A DNA stretch of 64,000 nucleotides from Topomyia yanbarensis. Its lineage: Eukaryota > Arthropoda > Insecta > Diptera > Culicidae. Shown one piece after another: positions 48,065 to 60,145 of the stretch (within the stretch, counting starts at the first letter, position 1; each line of letters begins with the position of its first letter). Location: positions 28,661,497 to 28,725,496 of the forward strand of contig NC_080670.1 in the NCBI RefSeq assembly GCF_030247195.1, read 5' to 3'. The notes below the pieces were generated by a model. That model did no database searches. It had not been told where the DNA came from and was given only the letters and a program-made list of their open reading frames with translations. Both the position numbers and the translations under genes were made by a program.

Positions 48065-48912
48065 CACTCACGTCAAAAACCAAATAAATGAATTATTTGT
48101 TCATCCATTTGCATTTATCGCCGTGTATGGCAAATTCTTCCTCGACAGAGTAGTAGAAATGTCAAGATTATAACTAAAAAACAATACAAGAAGTTTTTGT
48201 AAAGTCCCTTCAAAAGTTTGGAGCATGGTCTATCATTGGAAAAGCGTATCTCTCGTATACTTTTCGAAATTTCACAAAAGGTCTTATACACACTAGGTAT
48301 GGACTTTTGGTGCAGCTTCAGGATTTCGCCGGATGTACAAAAAACGCGTGCTCTGTTGAAATCAGGTCAGAAACCGAAAGACGAAGAAGAAGATGAAGTA
48401 TCGAGCGAGTCGATAATCAAAGTACAACCTCATTCACAGAGCACAGGATTATCATCAAAGATGCATTCAAAGGGACGGTACCCGTTTACCGATATTCTTA
48501 TTACATAACGTCGCTGTTGTGCTATCTTATGACAAGCGCCATTTTGCACATTTCGAGAAAAACGATTTTTAAAGTTTGAGATTGAATATCTTGAAACCTA
48601 TAAACGTGTTACCGTTGATAGACCGGTCACAATTCCATCAGATCGACGGACAAGAACTTCTTGTTTAATGTACATTGATTTGCAATATAATTGTTTGTTT
48701 TCATTTGCTCATTACTATATTGAAGGTTCTTATAAAATTAGTCATAAAAAGGTTTCTATTTTTGTTTTGATTTAATTATTTAATTTTAGTATTAGTTTAG
48801 TCCACATATATCCCATTACCCTAAAGTAGACGGCTAGCATCTCGTCGGTTCACATGCATTGTGGCAAACTTCACGGCGAATATATTCGGCACGCAACACC
48901 ACTACATCCGGT

Positions 48913-48914
<2 letters not shown>

Positions 48915-48950
<36 letters not shown>
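48915..48950. repeat. (AG)18 microsatellite
   Basis: Thirty-six bases of uninterrupted AG dinucleotide. Downstream, a shorter CT tract occurs at about 49718-49732. Confidence 0.95.
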
Positions 48951-48955
<5 letters not shown>

Positions 48956-49100
48956 CGAGATGGATAGAGGAGCCTAGAGAGATGTGAGGAAAAGGCGAAG
49001 TCAGTTGAATTACGACGGTCAAAGTGACGAGGCGTGTGATTGGAGTCTCTAGTCGGTGAACGAAGTGCAGCACGTGCCAAGTGAAAAGTCCGGGAAACAC

Positions 49101-49280
49101 CGTCCGTCCGGAACAAGCACCGTCCGTCCGGAACAAGCACAGTCCGTCCGGAATAAGCATCTTCCGTCCGGAACAAGAACCGTCCGTCCGGAACAAACAC
49201 CGTCCGTCCGGAACAAGCACCGTCCGTCCGTAACAAGTACCGTCCGTCCGGAACAAACACAGTCCGTCCGGAACAAGCAC
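49101..49280. repeat. minisatellite, nine copies of a 20-bp unit
   Basis: Nine units in exact 20-bp register, consensus CGTCCGTCCGGAACAAGCAC, each with zero to four changes. As 20 is not a multiple of 3, three units make a 60-base, 20-residue cycle, which gives long open frames on both strands with no sign of being genes. Confidence 0.97.
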
Positions 49281-51264
49281 GAACCATCCTGAACCATCCG
49301 CTTGGAAGCAACAGTTTTCTGATGTAACCGCCTTCCAGGCCGACAACGGTGACAAGAACTAACTGGTGCGTGAGGACATTAAGCCAGCCGTCGTCAGCGG
49401 ACTTCATTACCACGTGGTGAACCCTCACACCGCGACATCATCTTCATTCAATCACGTCGAGTGGTGCTGGTGACCGGTGAGCCCCTTTATGATATTGCCG
49501 AGTCACACGTGTTCGTCGATTGGTGGAAACGAACGTTTCGGAGGCTTGAGTCCGTTAAGGTCTGGTTGAGCCTGGCCCCCGCTCATCGACACTTGGGCCG
49601 ATGAGTTTCCCCTCCGTACACGAGCACCAGGAGAAGAGTCAACGACACCTATATAACCAATGGCTCTATTCTCCGACGACCATCGTACCATCGCAATACT
49701 TAAGGTATGAATGCCCTCGCTCTCTCTCTCTCCACACCAGTATGATCCTGTCGCACGTGCCCCATCAGTTCCTGTTCGGCCGCATCGAAACCTTTTCCCC
49801 ATTTCCTACAGATTATGTTTCCCTTAATAAATAAGTAAAAATGTATGTTTGATAATTGTACTTTCTTTTTCTACTGAGCCTTAAAGTCTTTCCTGTTTGT
49901 CGATCTGCCTTGTTGTCTGGTTTGCGGTAAGTAATCGGTTGTGAGTCCTCCTAAAGCAGCAGTGGGAAAGCCGACCTTGAGCAGTAACACCGATTGAGCT
50001 AGTCAGCTGTTACAAACGGTATAAAAAATTCAGTGAAGACAATCGATGCTTCTATCTATTCTGTATCAATCTCTCAAAAATTACGAAGATCCGTTGACTA
50101 AGTTGTGAGTTTTACTATAAATGTAAACAAAAGTCGCACTCACACGTGTCATAGGTGTGTATTGATAACAAAATTTGTATGGCGTGTCATAATCGTGCAT
50201 GGAAAATTTTCTATAGAAAAAAATCATCAATTATTAACATTTATTCATATCTTTGGTTTCATTTGGTCTATAGACAATCGATGACATGCATTTTGAAGGA
50301 AATGAGTCAGGGAATCTAGAAAAAATAGTTATTTTTGGTTACAGTGTTGCCAAATATGCTATATTTCCAGTTTAAAACTTAAATTGCATTTTTCTCACAA
50401 TTAGTGTATTTTTGTTTTTAAAAATGATTATACCATTGTGTTCCTCAGATAGTTTTACATATAGAAACATCTTATACATCAAGATAACTTGTGCCAATAC
50501 CCAGACACGAAGCAAACATTATAAAATTTCGCAGCACGTTTTTCGCTATAGCTCAGTAATCAAGTAGACTGAAAATTCTGAAAACGCCACTTTGTAGAGA
50601 TTTTTTAGACAAGTGATGCGGCATATCTAACTCAATTTACCCCAAAATGGCGTTTGTCATAAGATAGCACAACAGCGACGATAAATCCAAAGTAGCTGTC
50701 TGAAGTCTGGGAAGAAGTTGCGCCATCGGTCATCGGTCCCATGGAAATTGTCGAAAACACTGATTCAGACTGTTCGCTTAATAGTGTGACTCTGTCGAAG
50801 CCAGTCGAAGACTTAATTCGTTTTTGTCTAGACGCTAGGCATCTCCTGAAAGCGCATTCAGCGTTCCCTGGTTCAATTCCATATCTATGGCGTCCAGATT
50901 AGGTGAGGAAAACCCCTGGACTGCCGCAAAACACCCCCTACCCTTTGTGCAAGGTTAACTTTCGATCGAAGATGCTTAGCAGACTTCCTCCCAGGGTTTT
51001 GCAATTCTTCAACAACCGTTTCTGATGGGAGAAAGTTTTGCCTTAAACATCAGAGACATAGGACTATTCGGAGATCCATGTGAGTGAGTTTACATTGCAG
51101 TTATGGCTACGGTCAGCCATAACTGCGCTCGGGGTCATAGTGAATAAAGTGAAATCAATGTGAAAAAATCTGTAAAAATAAGTTGTGCAAGATGAAAGAC
51201 GAGAAAATGAAACTAATCTTGTACAATCACTTCGAAAACTCGACAGTTGCCATGATTACCAAAA

Positions 51265-51660
51265 CAAGTAAGACTAATAAATGGTACTATTTACTTTTCA
51301 TTTGAGCGCTAACAGTTACAAGCAGAACTCATTGCTAATAGTCTGATTAGATTCCAAAGGAGGAGTGCTACCACAGGCAGTGTTCGATGCCGACGAAAAA
51401 TGAAAATGTGATATATCTTTGTTATTTTGCATTATTTAGACTGTCTTTGACTACGTTTTCCACGTAATTGGTCTTTTGTATATATTCTAGAGAACTGTAC
51501 TGAGCATTTTAAGGTAAAAATTTAGCAGCTTCCAGCACTGCCAGGAACGCACCCATCTTCATGAAAAAAGATTTTGCGGATATCTTGATTTTCAAGAAAA
51601 AATAATTTTGGAACCCTATATGCACTAGAAAAAAGTTGAGCATAAAAGGGTTAATGAAAA
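51265..51660 (+). repeat. second copy of the dispersed repeat at 45765-46215
   Basis: Shares in order CATTTGAGCGCTAACAGTT, ATATATCTTTGTT, AGCAGCTTCCAGCACTGCC, TTTTGGAACCCTATATGC and AAAAGGGTTAATG with the first copy, in the same orientation. Confidence 0.7.
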
Positions 51661-54507
51661 ATATGCCCTCTTGCTTATAGAGTTTCGAGCCTATCGATTT
51701 TTTTATGAAAGGAATAGTTTTGAATCAGCAGCTTCAAACTCCTTGCCAGATAATCAGTTTCTGGGAAAGTTATCGGCACAAATCGGCGGTTTTGTGTTTC
51801 CTGGGGACTCTAACAGCATACAATTTTCGTTCAGGATCCTACCGAAACGGGTTTTGAGCATGGGTGTGTACTGGACCAATTTTTTTGTTCTTGTCTTCCA
51901 TCCATGACTTTTTTCAACTGATTTTATCAAGACGAAGCTGTCACCACTGAAACTCGTGTATTTTCCAGCCATGCCATTGTGAGAACTTTCCAAATCCGAT
52001 CAGTAGAGGTGCTGTTACAGAGTTATTAAAGTGTCCGAAGTCTAAGTATCCTTAATTTGCTCTCACCCAGTGACCCTAACTTTTGAAGAATTAATATAGA
52101 ATTGGTCTCGTCAACAGTGTAGGTACACTGGTACGACTTATGGACCAGTTTTGGGGACAATGGGAACCCAGAGTCGTCCCCTAGATGATGGCATGCTGGT
52201 AAGCGAAATGTTCGATCATCATCACGTTTAACTGCTCAAAAACATTAATATGAAAAACATCCTTACTTTAATTGGAAACGTGTGTTCCTAAAATATACGG
52301 CTCTTCTAATCACTCGACAATAGGGCAATGTTTAACAGATTTAACGAAATTCACCATCGAACAGCACTGACTGCGTGGTGAATAAATTTCTGAAGCCCAC
52401 ATCAGACAATCCCCTCAATCGCCGCAACCAAAGCGTTACTAGTCTAAATGATTGTTGATGGCGGGTGAGTATCTTGCGTACAAGTCGTTGCTTGGGAAGG
52501 CGTGCAAGACTACTTGCTTTCCTCCGCTACTATCTGATTTCGTCGACAAGTGGAGAATTATAATTAAAATTCTTATATTTGATGCTGAAGGCAACACATT
52601 CATAAATAATCATGCTTTGGAAAATGGAAGTCAATATATTACAATATAGTTGCCAGTTGTCCATTGTGCCAATGTAATTTCATATGCGAATTTTCGAAGT
52701 AATATCTTTTTACCCGTCTTATGAAAGATATTCAAAGTTATGCGATTCGGTTACGATAATATGCAGCCACCTGGCAACCCTATACCATCATATGGAGTTT
52801 GACAGCGACCGACATATATGGGGCGTTATAGCTATAAAGCCCCAAACAAAGAATTATGTTCGGCACTATGCTCGATATTCAAGCATTCCACACGACGTTT
52901 TGCATCTTGTGGGATGATTTAATATCATATCATTCAGAAAATCGACATTTTGTAACTAAATACAGCTTCTAATCATTCGGTTCAAAATCAATGTTTTGCC
53001 TTTCATGGCAGTGATGCTGGCTGTACAGAGACGTCGTCCTTGACAGGGGGCTGATAATATGTGCTTTCACAGAGGCAAAAAAGTAATAACTTGTTGAACG
53101 TTTCATATTAAAGTTGATAGATATAAGGTTTGAAATCGCAACCTGGTCAAATTCCGTGGAATTACGACCTAAATGACAATTTATTGAGCTCACAGTACGC
53201 GTACAGGTAACAAATCAGTCACCCTGTAACAGACGATATGAAAACTAAATCGGGTCGCTTGCTTGTGTAGGTAAACTTAATCTTCGATCAATTATTTATA
53301 ACTAAGAGCAACTGAATACCTTGAAAGAGTATTTTAAATCCCAGAGTTTGTTAATACATACCGTGTTTTTTTTTTGGATGCACTTCGAGAGTAGTAAAAG
53401 TGCACAACGAGTACAGTTAGTCGCTGATTTAGCTGTCACTAAAGCCATTTCGTGTAATTTCAAAACTACAAAAAAACTAGTAAAAACCACGTGCTAACAT
53501 TTCACCAAAACTCAGCGGAACGAAGAACAAAATCTATTAAAACATCAAAATGATAGTAATGAATTTAAAAATGTTTTCTGATTTAAACTCTGATTGATAC
53601 TCGAATCTGTAACAACTTGAGAATCAAGTGTCTCTGCAATACAATGAGGTATATATAGGTGTGGCAGAACACACGGTTTGCTAGTGTTGGCAACCAAAAA
53701 TATGTAAATAATCCAGAAGCACAACGGGTCGAAGTCATAGCGGTCACACGATTCAATGGGAGCGGAACGACCGGTATGACGAAAGCAAGTCGATTTATAC
53801 TGTGATCACTCACACCACTCATGTAAGATTCATCTTACGAATACCATAGTGCTATCTTCGCCAGACCTGTATATACGACATTGTCTGCAATATACTAATG
53901 CCGTTAACAGAGATTATTTTCATGTTCGAACCCCACACAAAGTCAAAGCTGACTGTATCGCGCACCAGAAGCTTACTACTCAATCAAACAAACAACCAGC
54001 AGTAGAACGAGTTTTTGTTTTATTTTCAAGAAATGCAGCATAATGATCCGGAAATAATATCCAAACATGGTTGTATTTCACGAGTAGAACACAAAAAGCG
54101 TCCTTGCAGGAGGTCTTAGCCTTTTTGTGGCGAGTCTCAGATTTGATGGGAATTTTAATTGTAACATGCATGCTTGCACTCCACCAATTGAACTTGTTGC
54201 TGCACTGGATGTTGTACGAGATGCTTCTGATAAGATCATAGCTTCCGACAGGACTGAGGAACGTGATGCGAAAAACCGTTTCTGTAAAAAAATGCACTCT
54301 TCCCGAGAAAACGATTTTATTTCTTAACGATTTGTGTTTTTCATAAGGATTTCAGCGGAAGATATCTTGATCTGTAACCATTTGAGGTTGGCAGTAATGG
54401 TCAATAAAACTTTGCCAACTTACTCGAAAATTAATTGTTTATTTACAGGTTTATTTGACACTTCCCAATGCGTTAACGCGACTGAGCCTTCATGGTTTTA
54501 CAACAAG
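51661..54507. other. no gene recognised
   Basis: Short frames on both strands match nothing I know. 53340-53380 has a T-rich run. I see no terminal repeats. Confidence 0.4.
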
Positions 54508-55949
54508 TAGGGGACGGTGGGGAGTTGTGAATACCATCCATACTCGTTAACCTATACAAGGTAAAAATTTAGTAACTACTGTCAAATGTTTCTATTGTTA
54601 TGATAACACTTTTTTGATTAGCAAATGTTGCATGAACTTATGTTATTCATGTTTATGTAATTAGCGACTAAAATACCGCATAAAAAGTGTTATTTACTCA
54701 TATAGATTTGTGCTATGCAGCGTCCCGTTTTGCAGTCGATTTCAAATCTTTGTAAAACATTCGTTGGACAATAGACCTTTCTCGTCCGACCTAACCCCCT
54801 TTTTTCTTATTTTTATTCAAAAGACTACACATTTTTAAGAATATTTCCGCTGAAATGAGACTTTTTAGAGCTATCGTGATTTTTTAATGATTTTTTTAAA
54901 TTTGAAAAATGCAAGAATGTTGAGTATTTTTTTCACCTTTGCAAGAATGGTGGGACTCAAAATATGCGTTTGGGCAGCACTGTTTTGTATATTTTTGCTT
55001 GGCTTCCTGGCAACGCGGCAAATGAAGTGGTGAGTCGCGGTACAAAGTTCATTGGTTATGTATACAAACTAAAGTGAACCTCTCGGTAGAGAACGTTGCA
55101 TGGTAATGTTTAACCTCACTTTTTTGACAGTTCAAAGAGATTGTTTACATGATCTTGGAATTTTTGTTGATTCGATCATAGTATGAGAAACTTGGTTTGG
55201 TTCGCTGCCAAATGTTAACACTTTCCAAACAAGGTCGCTCAGCTGTAATTTTGATTTTTGGTTCATTAAAGAAGTAAGGAATTTCTAGCCAAACATTTGA
55301 AAAAGGCCTACTGCCAAATGCAAACAAATCGAATTTTCATGTTCTCTATTAAAATCCTGAGACAAAACCTGTGGATAGATGTTTTCTTTTTCATTTTTTC
55401 TGTTCATTTGATCTCTTGTCTTGCATAGCCACTCTTTCTTCCTCACATATTTTAAATGGACTGGCTACATTTGACAGTTCCCCCTCACTGCATTTGACGG
55501 TTCCCTTTGGCTGCATTTGACAGCTCCCCCTGGCTGCAATTGACATTAGGTTTTTTCGTATCCACACGTCACGTCCCAGTTAAAAACTATCTATCTGACC
55601 ATGTGCATAAACATAACGCAACAATGGATTATGAAGAATTTTGATAATGATTTTATAACAAATTATAAAAGGGCCCGGCTGATATAAAAGTCCTAACTAG
55701 CAATACACATATTATAAAATGATTATAAAGGATTATTGTAACTGATTCCAAAAGGATTATAAAGGCAGTGAAATACGTAGTCAATGAATTAAGGGGTGTG
55801 TCTGATGTAAACAATATGCGCAATCAAACTAAATAAAACAGTATTCAATTTTTAAATAGAATTATAATGAATTCGACCAAAACTTCTTTTGCCTTTTCTC
55901 ATTTTCAAATGTTTGGGTAGAATTTAGATTATTTTATCGTTGTTGCGAT

Positions 55950-56560
55950 CAATTTCGTTTGGTTTGTTTTGTTCACAATGTTAGTCGCAGAGCATTTTGG
56001 TGATCTATGGCAATTGATGACCTTTACACCCCATACTAGGTCCGCTCCTGTTGCAGCTGTTTCGCCCTGTCCGGCACCGAGTCAACCGATGGTCCAACCT
56101 GCGCCGCACTCGTCTGTCGCTATGTCAATGGCAGGGACTTGGATTAAAGGCCAAAATTTCAGCTACGGTTGGTGGTGTTGCTGCAATCGGTTTGCCTTTG
56201 GCCACGTTGGACATTCGGCTAACGGGAACATTCAGCGATTCCGATTCGAAGGAAGCAGCGCCAGTAGCAGACTGCTTCGGTTCAGCAATACGCTCCGGTA
56301 TCGGACGAAGCTATCACTCCGACAGTACGAAGGTTTCAACGAGGGGCTCAGGCATAAGTAGCAGAGTCCTTGCACTTCCTGCTTGTCGAGTGAACAATTC
56401 CGATGAAACCACTGCCGCTCTCGCCAAGTTTGATCACCGTAATAAGTGCGACGTCAGCGGTATAGTGCCAGGATTAGTCGAGAACAGTGCCAGGACTGAC
56501 TTGCCAAGAGCTACAAGATTAAATAGCAATGCGTTTTTAAAGTGACCGTAGTATAACGTA
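55950..56560. other. GC-richer stretch with overlapping open frames of unknown nature
   Basis: Two + strand frames overlap here (55969-56361 and 56051-56545), and the minus strand is also partly open (SFESESLNVPVSRMSNVA near 56255). Composition differs from the AT-rich surroundings, so like the DnaJ piece it may be captured host sequence. No family recognised. Confidence 0.25.
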
Positions 56561-56834
56561 GAGGCTTTAGCCAGATGATTTATTCAGCAGAATAAGATAG
56601 CAAAATTACCCAAAACATAAGACCTTGCTGCCGTAGTGAATCCACACACATCATCATCTACAGAGGCAAGCAATATTGGAACGCAGCGAAATTCCTCACA
56701 ATGAATTGATCTCGTTAGGTGAAATTCCAGCAAGTACAATTTTCATAGCACAATTTAGTCGACCCAAATTGTAGTTTTCTTTCGAAAGCTAGCAGCGGTT
56801 TCGCGTATCCTGCGCTAAGTAGAGAGCGTTAAGA

Positions 56835-56965
56835 CAGATCTCCGAAACATGTCAAGTGATATCAGATGAGAAAAAACGTCGCATCTATGACCAGTACGAC
56901 AAGGACGGTCTGCTGACCAACGGTTCCGTCCGGTACCACCATAACACACGGCACCGGCGACACAT
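56835..56965 (+). pseudogene. DnaJ (J-domain) fragment, DNAJB6/Mrj-like
   Basis: The frame [26 protein letters not shown] followed by a short Gly/Ser-poor stretch and HHNTRHRRH matches the end of a J domain ([27 protein letters not shown] in type II J-proteins) and the start of its linker. The catalytic HPD motif, which should lie upstream, is not found, nor are any later domains. It appears to be a piece of a gene captured inside the 54510-58738 element rather than a working exon. Confidence 0.7.
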
Positions 56966-58744
56966 ATATATTCACAACATACTAATTACTTATCCTTCCG
57001 AAAAAGTAAATAAATTGATTATGCAATTTATCATTCGCTGCCTAGTTATTTCCTGCCAATTTGAACAAGACAGCAGTTGCAGAAAGCTTTATTGCGGTGC
57101 AAAAATGATGGCAACTCGGGATATAATATAAATTTACATATAATTTCTCCTCCCTGATATTCTTCCAGAATGTATAATGCTCTGCATTCTTATCACTCCT
57201 ATCAAATCCTTCTTACTCCTTATCGTCAGTGCCGAGCACTGTTTTGCATTTGCCGGCTAAATCAACGACAATGCGATAATCGTCAATCGACGAAACTTTT
57301 GCTGTAATGGAACTTGAACACGAATAATAAATAATTGTTCCATTCGAAAGCGATAACCTTGTTGTCCTCATGTTTGCAGCTATCATACGCTGGTAGGCAT
57401 TCTGACCAATGGAAACGTTTTTCGGTATGGGCATTGAACGACCATTTCAACAACTTATCATCGACCGAATTCGTTACCTATAAAGTTCAGGTAAACTTCA
57501 CCACCTAAAAATGAGTAATCAATCGGATCATCTTGTTAGGACTTAACTCACGAGCAAACAAACAAATGTGTACAAATCCTTATCCATCATCCAGAAAGCA
57601 ATCGTTTTATAGCCCAATGCTTGATCTTACGATTCAGCATATGCCACCGGGTTTTGCATCCAGCGCCGATTGGTCAATGTATGAACCAGAGGTGACATTA
57701 CGCATCTCGAAACGAAAGGTTTATTGTATTCAAGCTTGTGTGAAAAGGTCGATTCGAATTGGTTGCATAATGTGGCACCAGGTTCCCATTGTTCCAATCC
57801 TCATCCCTCTTGAGTTGATAGTCTTTCAAAGAGCATCGAAAGTATTCAAGTAATGTAAATTTTAAAAGTCCATGTAAACAAGTCTTAGGTAAACAAGCAC
57901 ACTGAACTGTCAGAAAAGTGAGGTTATACATTTTCATACAATGCTCTATGTTTTTGACAGGTATATGAATGAATCATTTCAGCATCAGTGATGCCAGGTC
58001 TATTTAAACAATAGCCTGCAGTGAAAATATAAAAGTCTGCAGATTGCTACAAAAATCTTCAATAAATTTGACATAGAAATGTAGTATGTATATATTTTAA
58101 ATGATCAAAAATGTTGAAGGCTTGTGTATAAATTGGCTGGCATAGGCTTTGTTCTGCTAAATATTTGTAATCTGCAAAATATCTGCAGTGAAAATGCAAA
58201 ATCTGCAGATTTACTAATATATATGCAGATCTGGCATCCTTTTAGTATTCCCCACAGGAAATTCATCCAAATGGTGTAAATATACGGGGAAACAAGGCAA
58301 GATAGGTATTCAGAATATGGGGTTAAATGAGCAGCTTGCACTATTTTTGATTTTTTCAATAGTTAGAGGTACCAAATCATCGCGGCAATCGGCAGTAACG
58401 AATTGGGGATAAAAAAGGAAGCATCCTATCATATAAAATTTTTTGACGAGAAAGGTCTATTGCTTTTCATTGCACTAAAAAATTAGATGAATAATTCCAT
58501 TTTCTCCCATTTTTTGCGATGGTTCGCAACTCCCCACTAAAACAAACAATGCCGATTCCACATATTTCACGCAATTTGCCATAATTTAACCATGATTACG
58601 ATTATTTTAAGCTGGTTTAGCTTGTGGATGTATTAAGGTGTCCTGTACAAATACCAGTAGAATTATTGACAATCGACCGATGTTTACGGGAGTTATACCC
58701 CAAAGACAAAACTATGTTCACAACTCCCCACCTTCCCCTAATGT

Positions 58745-59242
58745 TAAGAAAACACAAAAAATGCTTGACTGTCGGATCTTGTTGATGCAGTTTGCTGCTG
58801 CGTGTTGAGATCCTATGCTTTGGCGGTGAGGTATTAGTTTGGTACTCTGTTGCAGCTTGGAGGTCATTCGGTCTGTCTTCTTTCGCGTCATCGTTCACGT
58901 CCATGTCGTCATCGGTACTGCTTTCTTGCTATTTACGGTCAGATGTTGTTAGTTGTTTTTTGCTCTTACGGGTAACTGTTGTTAATCCGTATTGATCGGC
59001 GTTTGCTTCTTTGTTGGTGATGTTGGCGTAGTTGTTGTCCCTTCACTTATGGTTGACTGGACGGCTGTTTGTGGTATATTTTTGAGTGTCGGTGGATGCT
59101 TGTTAGAGTTATCTGTAGTAGATGCGTTTTGATCAGCTGCTTCGGACACATTATTTTCTTTGGCGGACTCATTCCAATGCGCAGCCAGGGGCAGCGATGC
59201 AATACTACTTGTGCACTGGATAACGAACAAAGCGGTATGCAA
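58745..59242 (-). mobile_element. LINE ORF1 C-terminal remnant, same family as 34443-35470
   Basis: On the minus strand, the frame at 58982-59242 has HPPTLKNIPQTAVQST. Then YGLTTVTRKSKKQLTTSD, and ESSTDDDMDVNDDAKED with SPPKHRISTRSSKLHQQ, match in order the phrases DGFTTATRKNKKQ, ESSTDDDMDGND and SPPRKRISTRSSKLRQQ of the + strand copy at 35260-35440. Both copies end shortly after that last phrase. Confidence 0.7.
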
Positions 59243-59349
59243 GATTGCTTGCTTGCTTCACTGAGGTTAATTGCAGAGCGATTTTTTGCTCTTGATTTAT
59301 AGATATGAGAAAATAGACTGAAAATTATTTGTTTTCGATTTTGTATCTG

Positions 59350-60137
59350 CAGGGATGGGAATTATCATTCATTCGCATGATTCTTGGCGAATCCGCTCAT
59401 TGCTTTGACAGCAGCCAGTCGTTCATTCACGATCCGACTAAAACTCTCCAAAAGAACACAACTGAACGTAGGTAGAGATGAACTTCCGAAGATGTGAGCC
59501 AAGTAAAAGAATGACACGTATTATGTTGAATGAAGAAGATCGTGTTCTTCATTCGCGGATTGAATCGGAAGATTGTACTGTAAACAATCACAAGTGAATC
59601 AACTTTTTGTTCACAAATGAATGTGACATTGTATTCTCTGGTTGGGTTAGGTCAACTTTATAGTGCAAATGTACACTATAATCAATGTTGAGAAGTAGAT
59701 TGCACTACAATCCACTTGAAATTGATATTGTGATATGCACGGAATCGTTTTAAGTTATTTTTTCCACCAGCACATTGAAAACAACTTACTCAACAATAAG
59801 AGATCACCAAGTGAAAATTTCATAGGTCTATAAACAAGAACGACGAGTTTTTTTTATTAGAACGATCCGGTGAATGTTTTGAAATGAATCTTTGTGAATG
59901 AAAGAATGCATTCATTTGCGATCCTTTCTGCTTTCATTCAAAACACTACGTATGCGATGGAGAATGAATCATAGCCGGGCGCTGTCACCTTTTTTCTGTT
60001 CTGTGTTTTGCTTATCGCTTTCGCACGAACGCGTAACTCTGCACAAGAAGGGTTGCCGAGATCGGGTTTCACAGTAAGAGCATGTTGGTGAATTATTTCA
60101 AATTGATCGTTTCGTGAAATGATTTTTCCCATGCCTG
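59350..60137. mobile_element. hAT-type non-autonomous element (788 bp), perfect 8-bp target duplication
   Basis: Ends CAGGGATGGGAATTATC and, reverse-complemented, CAGGCATGGGAAAAATC. TGTATCTG flanks at 59342-59349 and 60138-60145, identical. The interior repeats GAATGAA / TTCATTC-type phrases (59360, 59430, 59620, 59885, 59960) and has no transposase. Confidence 0.9.
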
Positions 60138-60145
60138 TGTATCTG

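Larger units (their letters stand above)
48509..50680. mobile_element. 2.2-kb element with 38-bp terminal inverted repeats
   Basis: 48509-48546 and 50643-50680 are inverted copies (CGTCGCTGTTGTGCTATCTT onward) with one mismatch in 38. ATAA flanks at 48505-48508 and 50681-50684, a possible 4-bp target duplication. No transposase is recognised inside. The interior contains an (AG)18 tract, a 20-bp minisatellite and, at about 49600-50012, LTR-like features (TATATAA at 49650, AATAAATAAG at 49825, an end in TGTTACA), possibly a nested solo LTR. Superfamily unknown. Confidence 0.8.
54510..58738. mobile_element. 4.2-kb TA-flanked element with inverted ends, carrying foreign sequence
   Basis: Left end GGGGACGGTGGGGAGTTGTG and, reverse-complemented, right end GGGGAAGGTGGGGAGTTGTG, flanked by TA at 54508-54509 and 58739-58740. 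Subterminal sequence is also inverted: GACAATAGACCTTTCTCGTC near 54768 against GACGAGAAAGGTCTATTGC near 58450. The end design (TA, then GGG-x-AGGTGGGG) parallels the pogo-like element at 46232. A second inverted pair lies inside: TTTAACCTCACTTTTTTGAC at 55110 against GTCAGAAAAGTGAGGTTATA at 57909, suggesting a nested element of about 2.8 kb. Internal cargo includes a DnaJ fragment. It is inserted in or beside the LINE ORF1 remnant that continues at 58745. Confidence 0.7.

Noticed and set aside
48834..49428. Overlapping 170-185 codon minus strand frames with VPDGRCLFRTDG repeats
   Set aside because: Produced by the 20-bp minisatellite and the AG tract; open in more than one frame at once.
50840..50900. 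tRNA-derived sequence with GGTTCAATTCC at 50870-50880
   Set aside because: Only the B-box-like phrase is present; no A box or stems, so it may be chance.
57213..57434. 73-codon minus strand frame (MPIPKNVSIGQNAYQRM...)
   Set aside because: Looks moderately protein-like but matches no family I know and is isolated inside a transposon.
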